Shown here: positions 1-9,327 of the stretch, piece after piece
How positions within the stretch are numbered: the first letter of the stretch is position 1
Layout of the letters: each line of letters starts with the position of its first letter
NCBI GenBank assembly: GCA_012934845.2
Contig: WNNJ02000054.1
Location: 1-64,000, forward strand
DNA from: Pomphorhynchus laevis
Taxonomy: Eukaryota; Acanthocephala; Palaeacanthocephala; Echinorhynchida; Pomphorhynchidae
Length of the DNA: 64,000 nt
Reading direction: 5' to 3'
Position numbers and translations under genes: made by a program
Notes under the pieces: generated by a model
What the model saw: only the letters and a program-made list of their open reading frames with translations
The model's database searches: none
What the model was told of the DNA's origin: nothing

Positions 1-114
1 TACCGAGAATAGGGAGCGACGGTGTAGACGTTTAATACACTTCACAGACGATATATTACAATCACGAAACTTACCGAGAATAGGGAGCGACGGTGTAGAC
101 GTTTAATACACTTC
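1..114 (+). repeat. Two 43-base direct repeats at PLE-1 5' end
   Basis: The 43 bases at 1-43 recur at 72-114, giving a period of 71 bases. PLEs are known for partial tandem copies that form pseudo-LTRs, which this may represent. The array may continue left of the window. Confidence 0.8.
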
Positions 115-213
115 CGAAACAAAACTAAGGTGAACAGTGACAACATCGTAAACCTATCTGATGAAACCATAACTGATGCGCATAAGTCCATTCTATCTCT
201 TGGTTTATAGTGC

Positions 214-1206
214 GTGCCAACGCCATGTCAATTCAATCGTAAGGAACTTATGGGCAATTTGAGATCGACCTCCTACCAGATGTTTAAGACTATCAAAGAT
301 GAGAACATGAAGACAGTTCTGCAAAAACGAGTGCTTAACAATAAGGTGATTCAAGATTACATAACTATGCAACCGAATATAAAAACGAATAACAATTTGA
401 GTAAATCAGAAATGGAATCACTACGCGAATTACAAGGAATGAACCATCTAATTTTCCAACAATCCGACAAAAGAGGTAAAATAGTTATATGGCCAAAGAA
501 CGATTACCTGGCAGAGGGACTCAGACAACTGAAAACGGACGCTTACGAACAAATTACATCCGCAGATCACGCAAGTGTTTGGGAAGAAGTTGAGTCGACA
601 ATTCGAAAATACTTCTCACAGTCAGCATTGTCGAGTATACTCGTTCAAGATCCACGACCCGGATACTTATACCTTTTGCCCAAAATTCATAAAAATGTGA
701 CACCTTGTCCAGGACGACCCATTATCAGTAATATCGGAACATCAACTGAGAAACTTGCGAAACACCTACATAGGGAGCTGCTTCCAATTCTGAAGTCCCG
801 GACATCATACATCGAAAGCACCGATGACTTTATTCGAAAGTTCGAAGCGCTCAAATCCAATATCGCAGGTGATGCATTCATTGTTACCCTCGATGTAGAG
901 TCTCTCTACACGTCGCTGGATATAGAATCAGGGGTAAATCGGATTGCCAATTGGCTTCGGGGTGATGGCCGAAGTGATAAGGAAGTATTAGGACTGTCTG
1001 AGTTGCTGAAGCTGGTTCTCCAATCAAATACCTTTACCTTTGATGGGCGGTTGTACAGACAGAAAATCGGCACGGCGATAGGTAGCCCGATTGAACCTGT
1101 ATTTGCAAGTCTATGTGTATCTACCATTGAAGAGGAATATATATCCGCATCGCCGAATAAACCAACTGTCTGGTGGCGTTATATTGACGACGTTTTTGCG
1201 ATTTAG
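214..1206 (+). pseudogene. PLE-1 reverse transcriptase domain
   Basis: This 330-residue frame carries the Penelope-type reverse transcriptase. Visible motifs in order are YLLPKIHKN followed by GRPIIS (fingers), LDVESLYTSL (first catalytic aspartate region), IGTAIGSPIEPVFASL, and the catalytic WWRYIDDVFAI near the end. The KIHK block and the YIDD box are typical of PLE rather than LINE or LTR enzymes. The enzyme would copy the element's RNA at a nicked or telomeric 3' end. Thumb and linker sequences follow downstream in other frames, so the product is not continuous with the endonuclease. Confidence 0.85.
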
Positions 1207-1335
1207 GAACATGATAAATCCGAACTAGAATCTTTTGTTAACGGCCTTAATGAATACAGTGAACTACGCTTTACCCATGAAGTTAGTAATGTCGCGACTT
1301 TCCTTGATACTGAGGTACTGAAGAACGGAGATGAT

Positions 1336-2219
1336 TTGATAACAACAGTACACATGAAGTTTCTGGGAATACGCTCGATCATGCACGCGCGAAGCTGTGC
1401 CCCCAAACACGTGAAACGGGCAATAGTCAGAAACGAATTTATGCGCATCCGTAAAATCTGTACGAGGACTGACGACTACGTGCTTAATGCGAACGCCCTT
1501 ATATCGGAAATGAGTAAAAGGGAGTATCGACAGAATATTCTTACTAAGCAAAAGCAGATTGTTCTTAAGTTGAACAGAAACGACTTTCTAACGAAAACTC
1601 CGAAACCTGCGGGTGATTGCCAATATAACACATTTGTCTACCACCCTTAGCTTGACAAGTTGCAACGCGACTTTGTAGCTGCGATTAACACCGTGGATGC
1701 CGACTGTCGATCAATGATTCAACAGCCACGTATCGCTTTTCGCAGTAAGAACACGATTGGTAGCCTTATAAAGAAACCTGGGACAAAATTAGGGACTGCC
1801 GCAGCAGGCCATGTGGGGATAAGCGCTGTAAATGTTGCAACGAAATGAATGACACTGATACGTTTTGCAGCACAATTACAAAAGCTAAATATCATATTCG
1901 CGGTGTGAATAGCTGCAAAAGCAAGGGCGTTGTTTACATCGCAAAGTGTGAAGCCTGTTCGTATATGTACGTGGGTGAAACTGGTGATCAGATGAATATT
2001 CGCGCCCTCACAAAACGATGCGATATATCACATAATAGGCCTAAGAATGATGGGGCAGCGAGGCATTGTATTGAGAACCCTAAACATCAGATGCGTACAA
2101 CGATATTAGAAGTCAACATTTTGGATACAGCGAAACGTAAAGAGCGGGAGTTATATTGGATTGGGCAGTTGGTGACAGATCGTCACTTAAACAGTGGGCA
2201 CATCTACCACCTGCCATAA
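1336..2219 (+). pseudogene. PLE-1 linker and GIY-YIG endonuclease
   Basis: Downstream of the reverse transcriptase, successive frames cover the thumb/linker (about 1336-1848) and then a GIY-YIG nuclease (about 1845-2219). The nuclease shows GVVYIAKCEACSYMYVGET, in which the GIY and YIG motifs appear as VVY and YVG, then a downstream arginine and a glutamate in RKERELYWIGQL. A cysteine-bearing linker precedes it. GIY-YIG nucleases nick target DNA for PLE integration. The stretch is broken into about three frames and is not expected to be functional. Confidence 0.8.
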
Positions 2220-2343
2220 TATAGGTGGTAGATCTGTGCACATCGACCACTGTTTTGCCTTGCTTTCTGAATATAATTTTCATTATGAATTTATTATGAA
2301 TTGATAACTTGTTTTTTTATGAATTGTAGATATTGCGTGGAAC

Positions 2344-2380
2344 TTCCACTGAAGAAGGGCTGTGCCCGAAAGCTATGGAA
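2344..2380 (+). ncRNA. Hammerhead-ribozyme-like motif at PLE-1 3' end
   Basis: Stem I is TTCCA (2344-2348) pairing with TGGAA (2376-2380). The core reads CTGAAGA (2349-2355), then an unpaired A, stem II GGGC/GCCC closed by TGT, then GAAA (2368-2371) and GCTA before stem I. This matches the minimal type I hammerhead layout known from PLEs. The A before stem II is atypical and may lower activity. A second, weaker copy of the core lies at 2537-2563 after the (TA)n tract. Confidence 0.55.
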
Positions 2381-2436
2381 ATTTAAATAATATACACTGC
2401 TTTTTGCTTTAATTGTGCTAGTTTTAACTAAACAAC

Positions 2437-2441
<5 letters not shown>

Positions 2442-2494
<53 letters not shown>
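2442..2494. repeat. (TA)n microsatellite
   Basis: About 26 uninterrupted TA units follow PLE-1. The same tract type follows the other PLE 3' ends in the window (59.6-62.4 kb), so it is probably part of the 3' end or the preferred target. Confidence 0.9.
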
Positions 2495-2497
<3 letters not shown>

Positions 2498-2640
2498 TAC
2501 AAATTGTCAGTGTTATTAACACCGATAATTGGTAAACTGAAGAAGGGGAAATCCCGAAAGCTATTTTTGCTAATAACAAATTAAATTTTCGTTTGCTCGA
2601 TTTGAAAATCTATTAATATTTTGAAAGAATTGTCATCACG
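2495..2640 (+). repeat. Second PLE-like 3' end fragment
   Basis: After the (TA)n tract there is a different sequence with the same hammerhead-like core: CTGAAGA at 2537-2543, a GGG/CCC stem, then GAAAGCTA. Stem I is weak (a short A/T pairing). This looks like a truncated 3' end of another PLE family placed back to back with PLE-1. No protein-coding sequence goes with it. Confidence 0.4.
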
Positions 2641-2693
2641 ACAATCTCGAGCAACGCCGATTTGACTAATCCTTATATATGGAGAAAGACAAG

Positions 2694-2755
2694 AGACATG
2701 GTGACTGAAAGTCGTGAATGAAAGTCCAGTTAAACAAACAATACCATTTTGTATA
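2694..2755 (-). repeat. Fragment of repeat family R1
   Basis: These 60 or so bases match part of the inverted-repeat element at 48467-49090 and the copy at 57323-57642. The shared stretch includes the phrase GACTGAAAGTCGTGAAT and the one ending CCATTTTGTAT. It is a short diverged remnant in NOP58 intron 3. Confidence 0.6.
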
Positions 2756-3235
2756 TATATTCAAAACGTATTCATATTTCGTATATATTTTGGTCATAGC
2801 GTAATCTAACCGGAAGTAGCTTATAAATTGATTTTAATTTATACTTAATATAAATATAAACAACGTTGTATATATTTATATATTGTTTGTATGACGACAG
2901 CTACCCAAGATCCTCTTTGAACTCATTTATATAGATTGAAGTAAAATCACGATCGATAAAAAGCCGACTGCTGTAACGAAATACTTTCATTTAACATTTT
3001 GCATATTTAAATGAAATTATTTCATTTAGACAGTCAGTCAACATTAAAAAACTGAAACGTGAAACGTATGCAGTGGATCAGTAGCTGATGAGGTCCATTA
3101 ATTCTAAAAGTGTAGCGTACTGATGTTGATTGAATCAACGTACAAATAACCATCAAACTTTCAACAGTTGTAAAAATATTAGAAAGCCAATAAGCATATC
3201 TTTTTAAAATATATATAAATAACGATAGTTCAAAC

Positions 3236-5737
3236 CTTAATAGCTTGACCGAGTTTTGCATCGGCTACCAACAATTGCTCCTGTATGTCACTAGCGACGA
3301 GTTTTTTAAGCAACTTTTTAAGCGGTTTTGACACTTTTCCTTCTAAAGCTGAATTGGCTGCGGCGAGTGCAGCAGTTGTATCCCCAAACTGCACAAATGT
3401 TTTAAGCTTCACCCTATTTAAAGAAAAAAATATCAGTAAGTCGAAACTTCATTTTTTAATTTCTTCATTTGAAATAATTTTCCGATGACAATTAAATAAA
3501 TTGAAACATTAAAATTTAAAAAATTGATAAATACGTGACACCGCATTATTTTAAAGACGGATAGTGTTTAGAAAAAATTGTTGTGCCTCGTATTTTTGGT
3601 TCCGTGTATCAGAACAGCTGCGGTGCAAAATGTATATATGATACTAATTAACGGTATTTACATGATAATACATCGTAAGGCATACCAACAAGTCGAAGTA
3701 TAAAGTGTCATTAAGGATGTCAATATCAGTTTTTTAAATTTTGAATTAACTTTTGTGAGTTGCAATCTACCTTGTAACATTTAATAAAATGCTTTAAAAA
3801 TTTAAAAGAACAAATGAAAAACCTAAAGAAAATCCGATTTATTTAATTATAAAAAATGTAACTGCATTTTTCTTCAGAAAAAAATACACTTTTTGAAAAG
3901 AGTTGTTCGTTGAAATTATAAGAATGTTGATTAAAGTCCGATAGTAAAGATTCTAAATATTTAATTTTAATATTTGACATCATTACTTGAATGGCAATAA
4001 AGTTGAATTGTTTATAGGGGCTCGGTACAACATACTTAAACGCGATGCCCTATTTATTGTCAATGCGACAATCCAACTTTCCTGACAAACTACCTTACAT
4101 GACCTAATGAAGGTCACGCTTAAATTTTGCACGAATTCTATAGTGATATTCTAGCAGTAAGTGTGCAATTTTGTTTGCAGACCGAACCTACACTAAATCC
4201 CACATAAGAGCATTGTATTCGAAAGAACAACAACTACTGATTCTTACGCCATTATGGATATTTAGTGCTGTGGAATCTATGAAAGTCGTTTATAGCGAGC
4301 TTTATTCGGTACATGTATGCTCGGTGTTTCGATTCGACCAACCTTACAAGATCAACTTCATTCGCTTAAGAGTACCACGAGAAGTAAAAGTTCGAAATAT
4401 AAGAAACAAGTGTCGTTGGTGGGGAAAGATAGTTTTGGTCCAGTTGATTTTTCGACTTTTAATGAAACAAGAAAGTCGGCTGCCGCTGTGATTAAAAGAA
4501 TAGCCCACAAACTTGCGAAAAAAGATCTGCCGTATGTTATTGAAGTGTCAAAACAACAAGCAAGGGTTTAAATGTAACTTGCTCGATGCATATCAATGTG
4601 CATTTGAAGCACTCGTTTTGCTTAACATCGTCCAAAGAATAAATAATAGTAAACTAAGCTTTGAAATACGAACTGAAAACACGAATCAATTCGTTTTTGT
4701 TTAAAAAAAGAATACTATTTAAAAATTTAGTTACAAAGCGTTAACCAACGACTGTTTAGCCCGTTCATATGAAAATGTCAATCCAAGGCACAAGGTCATT
4801 TTCATATTTAATTGTTAAAGCGTATTTGGTCGTTTATTTGCACAATATTATCTTGAAGCGAATTCCAATTCCAATGAAGTTACTCCTCGTAGAGAAAGAA
4901 GATAGTTTTTTGATAATTTGCCACATGATTTATTTCCTAAAGTAAATAAGTGGTCACAATGTTCCCGGCACTTGTTGAAGAGGGTATCGTTGCTATCAAA
5001 TTTTAAAAAATTCGACAGCGAATGCAAACATGGTTATCATGAGAATTCAATCGGTATATGTAATTGTGAAAAGAACGAGTTGATTTTACAGCATTTTTTA
5101 AGTAAACAGGACAAAGACTGCAAACTTATAATCGAACAAAAATTAGTACAAAGGTGGTAGTTTCCTCACATGTATCACGTTGAGACATACCTACAAAATT
5201 TGATTTAAGGGAATAGTAATCAACTACAAAACAGATGTTCAGACTAATGTCAAACGAATTTTAAATAACTCCAATCTGTCAGTAGCAAAATCTAATTTTA
5301 CAGAAGTAAATTCAATTTTGCATTGTTAATACACACGTTCATTATTCGTTTAAATAGATTAAAATGGTACAACAAATTTGTAAAGGCTAGTAGTACACAA
5401 TTAATTTTTTTAATTAATTTTCAGTACTAATTTAAATAAACTAAGCATCGACTACAATGAACAAATTATGCGGGCTAGCAAACAAATTTTCTTTCTAGGT
5501 GGAAAAAACTACAATCAGTGAAATAATAGTAAAGATATCATTTAAAAACGGAATCAAGACTTACAGTGAAGCGGCAGATTCATGAGATTCTTCTGTGTCG
5601 GCAAGCAAATCTTCATGTATACTAAAACGGCTTTCCTCGAGGACCTTGTAAAAAGTTTGTCAATTTTTTTATACTACGACTTAACGGCGTACCTTGAATA
5701 ATGCATATCCAACTGCGGTTTCGAAAAGGACAAGCAT
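3236..5737 (-). CDS. NOP58: NOP58 nucleolar protein, first three coding exons (partial gene)
   Basis: Three exons on the minus strand give a continuous 101-residue N-terminus of NOP58, a core protein of box C/D snoRNPs that guide 2'-O-methylation of rRNA in the nucleolus. Exon 1 (5737-5693) reads MLVLFETAVGYALFK, then a GTACG donor. Exon 2 (5644-5565) begins VLEESRFSIHEDLL and ends at a GTAAGT donor. Exon 3 (3413-3236) starts after TTTAAATAG, holds VKLKTFVQFGDTT and LKKLLKKLV and LVADAKLGQAIK, and ends at AAG/GTTTGA. Phases agree (45, 80 and 178 bases). These cover the NOP5NT domain and the start of the coiled coil; the NOP domain and lysine-rich tail must lie to the left. Intron 1 is 48 bases, intron 2 is 2151, and intron 3 contains PLE-1. 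Homology is recognised from the family's N-terminus (MLVLFET, AVADAKLG). Confidence 0.9.
3414..5564. other. NOP58 intron 2, with unrecognised open stretches
   Basis: This 2151-base intron is AT-rich. Between about 4140 and 5160 the plus strand has higher-complexity sequence with several short overlapping frames (for example 4317-4571 and 4918-5160). They could be the remains of an inserted element or gene, but I recognise no domain and no frame is long. I see no clear terminal repeats. Confidence 0.5.
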
Positions 5738-6198
5738 CTAGAATAAAAAAAGAAAACAGTCCTTTACACAAGAATGTTAAAAATTCATTTGGGCATGAAA
5801 TTAAATTCAGTTTACGTTAAACTGTAAGAAACAAATATTTATTAAATGCAATTTAGTTTTGTAGATAACAAACGCTAAAATTATTAAAGCACTAAGCAGT
5901 ATATTAAAAAAATATTCGAAATGTTCCTAATGCTACACTTCCGTTTCGAAAACTCTTTTATTATTCTAAAATAAACTTAGTATTTGTAATAATAAAATTT
6001 AAATTGAATATTGAAAATTAAGAATATATAATTGGCTTTACAAAATAAAAATTAATCTTTTGATCATTTTTATGCAATTTTGTCAAAATAATTAATTATT
6101 TATATGAACAGTGAAGTTTTCTGTTAACTGTTATTGCAAACGGTTTGCATTTATGCTCAAAGTTATTATTAAAACTTCTTGCTAGAAATAGGAAGTTG

Positions 6199-6547
6199 AT
6201 GTCCGCTGGTGATGATGGTAAGGTTGTTTATAATGATTTCAAATAAGCATTAGAAGAACCGCACATAAATAGCAAATCGTACATAACTTCAGCTTACAAT
6301 GCTCACTGAAGAATGCCAGCATCAGGCCAATTATGTGGTTCAGACGATAGAAGCGTGATTAGTACAGGTATGCATCATGTGGTTTTCATATCTGCTAATT
6401 TCAATTGAGATCATGTAGGCTAGTCCAGATATTAAAATGTCAATACTATATGTGCTTGATAGTATAATCAAAAATTTGAATGAAACTGATTATCTTTTAC
6501 TGTTTGATGTAAATATTGTAAAACTGTTTGTACAAACATTTGAACAG
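6199..6547 (+). pseudogene. PCF11-like CID-domain pseudogene (two exons)
   Basis: Pcf11 proteins bind the RNA polymerase II C-terminal domain through an N-terminal CID and act in 3'-end cleavage and termination. Here exon 1 (6199-6367) reads MSAGDDGKVVYNDFK then a TAA stop at 6244, then ALEEPHINSKSYITS. After a shift of frame near 6300 comes LTEECQHQANYVVQTIEA, a TGA at 6356, and LVQ at a GTATGC donor. Exon 2 (6419-6547) is clean: ASPDIKMSILYVLDSIIKN, then LLLFDVNIVKLFVQTFEQ at a GTAAAT donor. The YVLDSIIKN block is diagnostic of the CID. The intron is 51 bases, so this is not a processed copy. Two stops and one frameshift mark it as dead. It points away from NOP58, with about 460 bases between the starts. 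Confidence 0.75.
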
Positions 6548-6778
6548 GTAAATCTTATTAGGTTTGTTAAATTTATATTTTATCATACAGTTTTATATAG
6601 AAGGGAATATTTACATGTACATTAAATATCGATTGAAATTTAAAAATTAAGCGAAAATTGTTTATGGATGGAAATAAATAATATACTTTGTCATAGAAAA
6701 AGATACTCGATTATAAATACTGAAAATATCAATTATATCCACATATATCCGTTTTATTATCGCGGCTATATCTACTTA

Positions 6779-6858
6779 TTGTTTAATATTTTGTCGAATG
6801 AGTTTGAAAAGATAGAAAGGACAACGCGTTTATGCCTTACACTTTTTTCGGTAATATT
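6779..6858 (+). pseudogene. Possible further CID exon remnant
   Basis: A frame here reads FNILSNEFEKIERTTRLCL, resembling the CID stretch in which an NIV..F block is followed by FEKVDEKTR in Pcf11 proteins. A GTAATA donor-like site follows. It overlaps in homology with the end of the preceding exon, so it may be a second degenerate copy rather than the next exon. The match is short and weak. Confidence 0.3.
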
Positions 6859-6949
6859 TATTTTGATAGCAAATTATGCATTTACAAGTAGAATTCAAAA
6901 ATTCAGAATTCAAAATTAAGTCTAGTAGTCTATAACTATTGTCAGGCTA

Positions 6950-7812
6950 GTCCTCGAGACACTTGATATGGTTCAAATTATGAAATAAACTGTTAATGAA
7001 CTCAATGAAGCCATTTTACCGTAATAAAATTATATATACCAATCAGTAAGGTTTAGTAATAGGTTCTGTGATGTGGGAATTTAGAAATCCACCTTAAACA
7101 ATTTGCCCTATTATAATAGTTTTTTAATTTATACAGAGGGTATTTCATAAGATACTTTGCTGTTGCGAAATAATAGTATACTAAATAGTAGAACTTACAT
7201 GAGCAGTAAATTGACAATTTTCTAAGCTAAATAATAGACTACTGATATGGTGAATGATAAATGCAAAATGATGAATTAAAGATTTAAAACCTATGATTTA
7301 CTTAATAACTATACCGCAACATTATATCTAAAATTTCGTATGTCAACTTGAGTTGAAACACTTTAACAATACCTTAAATTTAGCGATATGGTAATAAGGA
7401 TTTTAGTTTGACGTTTTGGTTCTTGAGATCGCACTTTGAGGTACTTAATGTTCGAACAAAGACTTTCAGATATCTGTCACTGTATAATCAATCCATAACC
7501 GTTAAATATGTATATAATTGTAAATAAAGAACTGTTTAGATGCATGGGCATGATGGGTTACAAGAACGTATATGGATGACAAATACAACAGTTCTGAGAT
7601 AATCTACAAATGAATAAGGCTGATCTCAGTTCGGTACTGTTGTGAAAACACTGAAATACTGAAACTATGTAGTCCTGATACGACATTATTTTTCTGCTAA
7701 TTTTCAAGCAAGTTTAATGATTTTTTCTTTTTCTTATAATGTAAAATTATAAGAAAAATTTCTTTTTCTATCTATAATGTAAAACAAAAATATTTAATAG
7801 CTTAAACACACA
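6950..7812. other. AT-rich intergenic DNA, nothing recognised
   Basis: No coding stretch, RNA gene or repeat family was recognised. A short hairpin of A/T-rich sequence lies at about 7724-7765. Confidence 0.6.
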
Positions 7813-7952
7813 TTCCAGATTATTCCTGTCAGTTCCAGATTATTCCTGTCAGTTCCAGATTATTCCTGTCAGTTCCAGATTATTCCTGTCAGTTCCAGAT
7901 TATTCCTGTCAGTTCCAGATTATTCCTGTCAGTTCCAGATTATTCCTGTCAG
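7813..7952 (+). repeat. Seven 20-base tandem repeats at LINE-I 5' end
   Basis: The unit TTCCAGATTATTCCTGTCAG is repeated seven times without spacers and, as far as I can see, without variation. It sits directly before the leader at 7953-8001, which contains a GC-rich imperfect palindrome. By analogy with mouse L1 monomers the array may be a modular promoter; that is inference. Confidence 0.95.
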
Positions 7953-8001
7953 TTCCGCTCGCTACGCTCGCGGATTGAGCTCAATCTATCGATAAAAGGT
8001 C

Positions 8002-9327
8002 ATGCCTAAAAAAGCGCGATCTCAGATCCCTGTTCCTGATCAACAATCTTCCACATCAGAATGCAATGATGGTTATACCAGCTTTGAAGTTGGATGCGAT
8101 TCCAAAGATTGCGATGTATGGACACTTGTTCGTGTTAAAATATCCGACCACTCAGTGTATAAACTTAAACATTTCACTTGCGGTTTTTGTACATCAGTAC
8201 GACTACTACAGTTATCCTGCTCATCTACTCCTGTATCACACACTACCACTCAGACCAATGCTGTTTTAGATGTTTCCCTCGCATCAACACCTGACTTCGC
8301 ATCATATAATCCCATTATTGAACCTACTCTCTCACACACTCCTCGTTCAACTACGTACCAAACTTCCATTAATCTTTCTCATTCTAACAATGCTAACGGC
8401 AAAGCTTTTCATCTCGTACCTCCTCTTTCCTATTCCTCCCCCAATCTAAATAAATCTCAAACTTCTTTATTCTCCTCACGAACTCCTTACTCGACCCCCC
8501 CTGTATCACCTCTCAATAATTTACACCCTTCCATCAAAATCATTTCCAGTAACATTTCCGATCAACTAATTCAACACTCCATTCCTGTCACTCATGCCCC
8601 AACCTATTTTAATTCTCCTTACTCTACCTCCCACGTAACACTTCCCAATAAGTTACATCCTTCATTTAAAATCATATCCAGTCACATCTCTGATCAACCG
8701 ATTCAACACCCCGCTCCTGTCACACTTGCTCCAACCAATATTAATTCTTTATCAAGCACCCCTGTCATTTCCACTTCTATCTGCTCATCTACCTCGACTC
8801 CAACCAGCTCTGTCCGTCCACCACTTCCACGAAATCGTTTTCCTTCGCGCGATCGCTGTATAATCATATCAAACTTAAAGCTTTCCGAATCTGCTTCTCC
8901 ACAATCTCGCCTCGATGATGATGTATCTGCTTTCAGGTCTATCCTAGCAACCATTCTTCCTGATGATAACCCATCACTCTTCAATAATATCGCTCCTGTA
9001 TCCTTTATTCGTTTAAACAAATCCACTAAATCAAATCATCTCAGTCCTCCACTCTTAAAAATCGTTTTCCGACATAGTTCACATGCCTCTTCGGTACTCT
9101 CCCAACGTTTTAAACTTCTTACCACTTCATCTACTTGCCGTATCTTTCCTGACCGCTCCCCTTCTGATATTGCCCAGCTCAATTTAGCTCGCATTGAAAA
9201 ACATCGACGTGAAACAAACGGCGAGTCATCCTTATCTATACGTAAAATCAACGGAAATTTTCACGTTCTTCACACAAGGCCAAAAATTCGATGGCGTCCC
9301 ATCTCTCCCCCTTGTCTTCTTCGCTAG
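8002..9327 (+). CDS. LINE-I ORF1 protein (zinc finger plus RNA-binding-like C-terminus)
   Basis: A 441-residue protein, presumably the nucleic-acid-binding partner of ORF2 in the retrotransposition particle. Near the N-terminus is a zinc-finger pattern: C32, C37, W40, C60 and C63, that is C-x4-C-x2-W-x19-C-x2-C. Residues about 70-280 are low-complexity and rich in Ser, Thr and Pro. From about 285 a globular C-terminal domain begins with RDRCIIISNL and ends near RPKIRWRPI; it is shared with LINE-II ORF1. I could not assign the domain to a named family. The frame overlaps ORF2 by 37 bases, with ORF2 in the -1 frame. ATG at 8002 is the first in frame after the leader. Confidence 0.85.
   Translation: MPKKARSQIPVPDQQSSTSECNDGYTSFEVGCDSKDCDVWTLVRVKISDHSVYKLKHFTCGFCTSVRLLQLSCSSTPVSHTTTQTNAVLDVSLASTPDFASYNPIIEPTLSHTPRSTTYQTSINLSHSNNANGKAFHLVPPLSYSSPNLNKSQTSLFSSRTPYSTPPVSPLNNLHPSIKIISSNISDQLIQHSIPVTHAPTYFNSPYSTSHVTLPNKLHPSFKIISSHISDQPIQHPAPVTLAPTNINSLSSTPVISTSICSSTSTPTSSVRPPLPRNRFPSRDRCIIISNLKLSESASPQSRLDDDVSAFRSILATILPDDNPSLFNNIAPVSFIRLNKSTKSNHLSPPLLKIVFRHSSHASSVLSQRFKLLTTSSTCRIFPDRSPSDIAQLNLARIEKHRRETNGESSLSIRKINGNFHVLHTRPKIRWRPISPPCLLR

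Larger units (their letters stand above)
1..2494 (+). mobile_element. Penelope-like retroelement (PLE-1), GIY-YIG type
   Basis: A Penelope-like element in the sense direction, lying in the third intron of the NOP58 gene. It begins with two 43-base direct repeats (1-43 and 72-114), possibly the tail of a longer tandem array cut by the window edge. Then come a reverse transcriptase, a linker and a GIY-YIG endonuclease, a hammerhead-like motif at 2344-2380 and a (TA)n tract at 2442-2494. This domain order is the one known for canonical PLEs. The coding region has a few breaks, so this copy is dead. The 5' boundary may lie outside the window. Confidence 0.85.

Noticed and set aside
4171-5160. Protein-coding genes on the plus strand inside NOP58 intron 2
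   Set aside because: The frames are short, overlap each other and show no recognisable domain or splice structure; listed only as an unrecognised stretch.
6437-6625. A stand-alone 62-codon gene
   Set aside because: The first part is exon 2 of the PCF11-like pseudogene; a good donor site at 6548 shows that the rest of the frame is intron.
7813-7952. CRISPR array
   Set aside because: The 20-base units are directly abutting with no spacers, and the context is a LINE 5' end in eukaryotic DNA.
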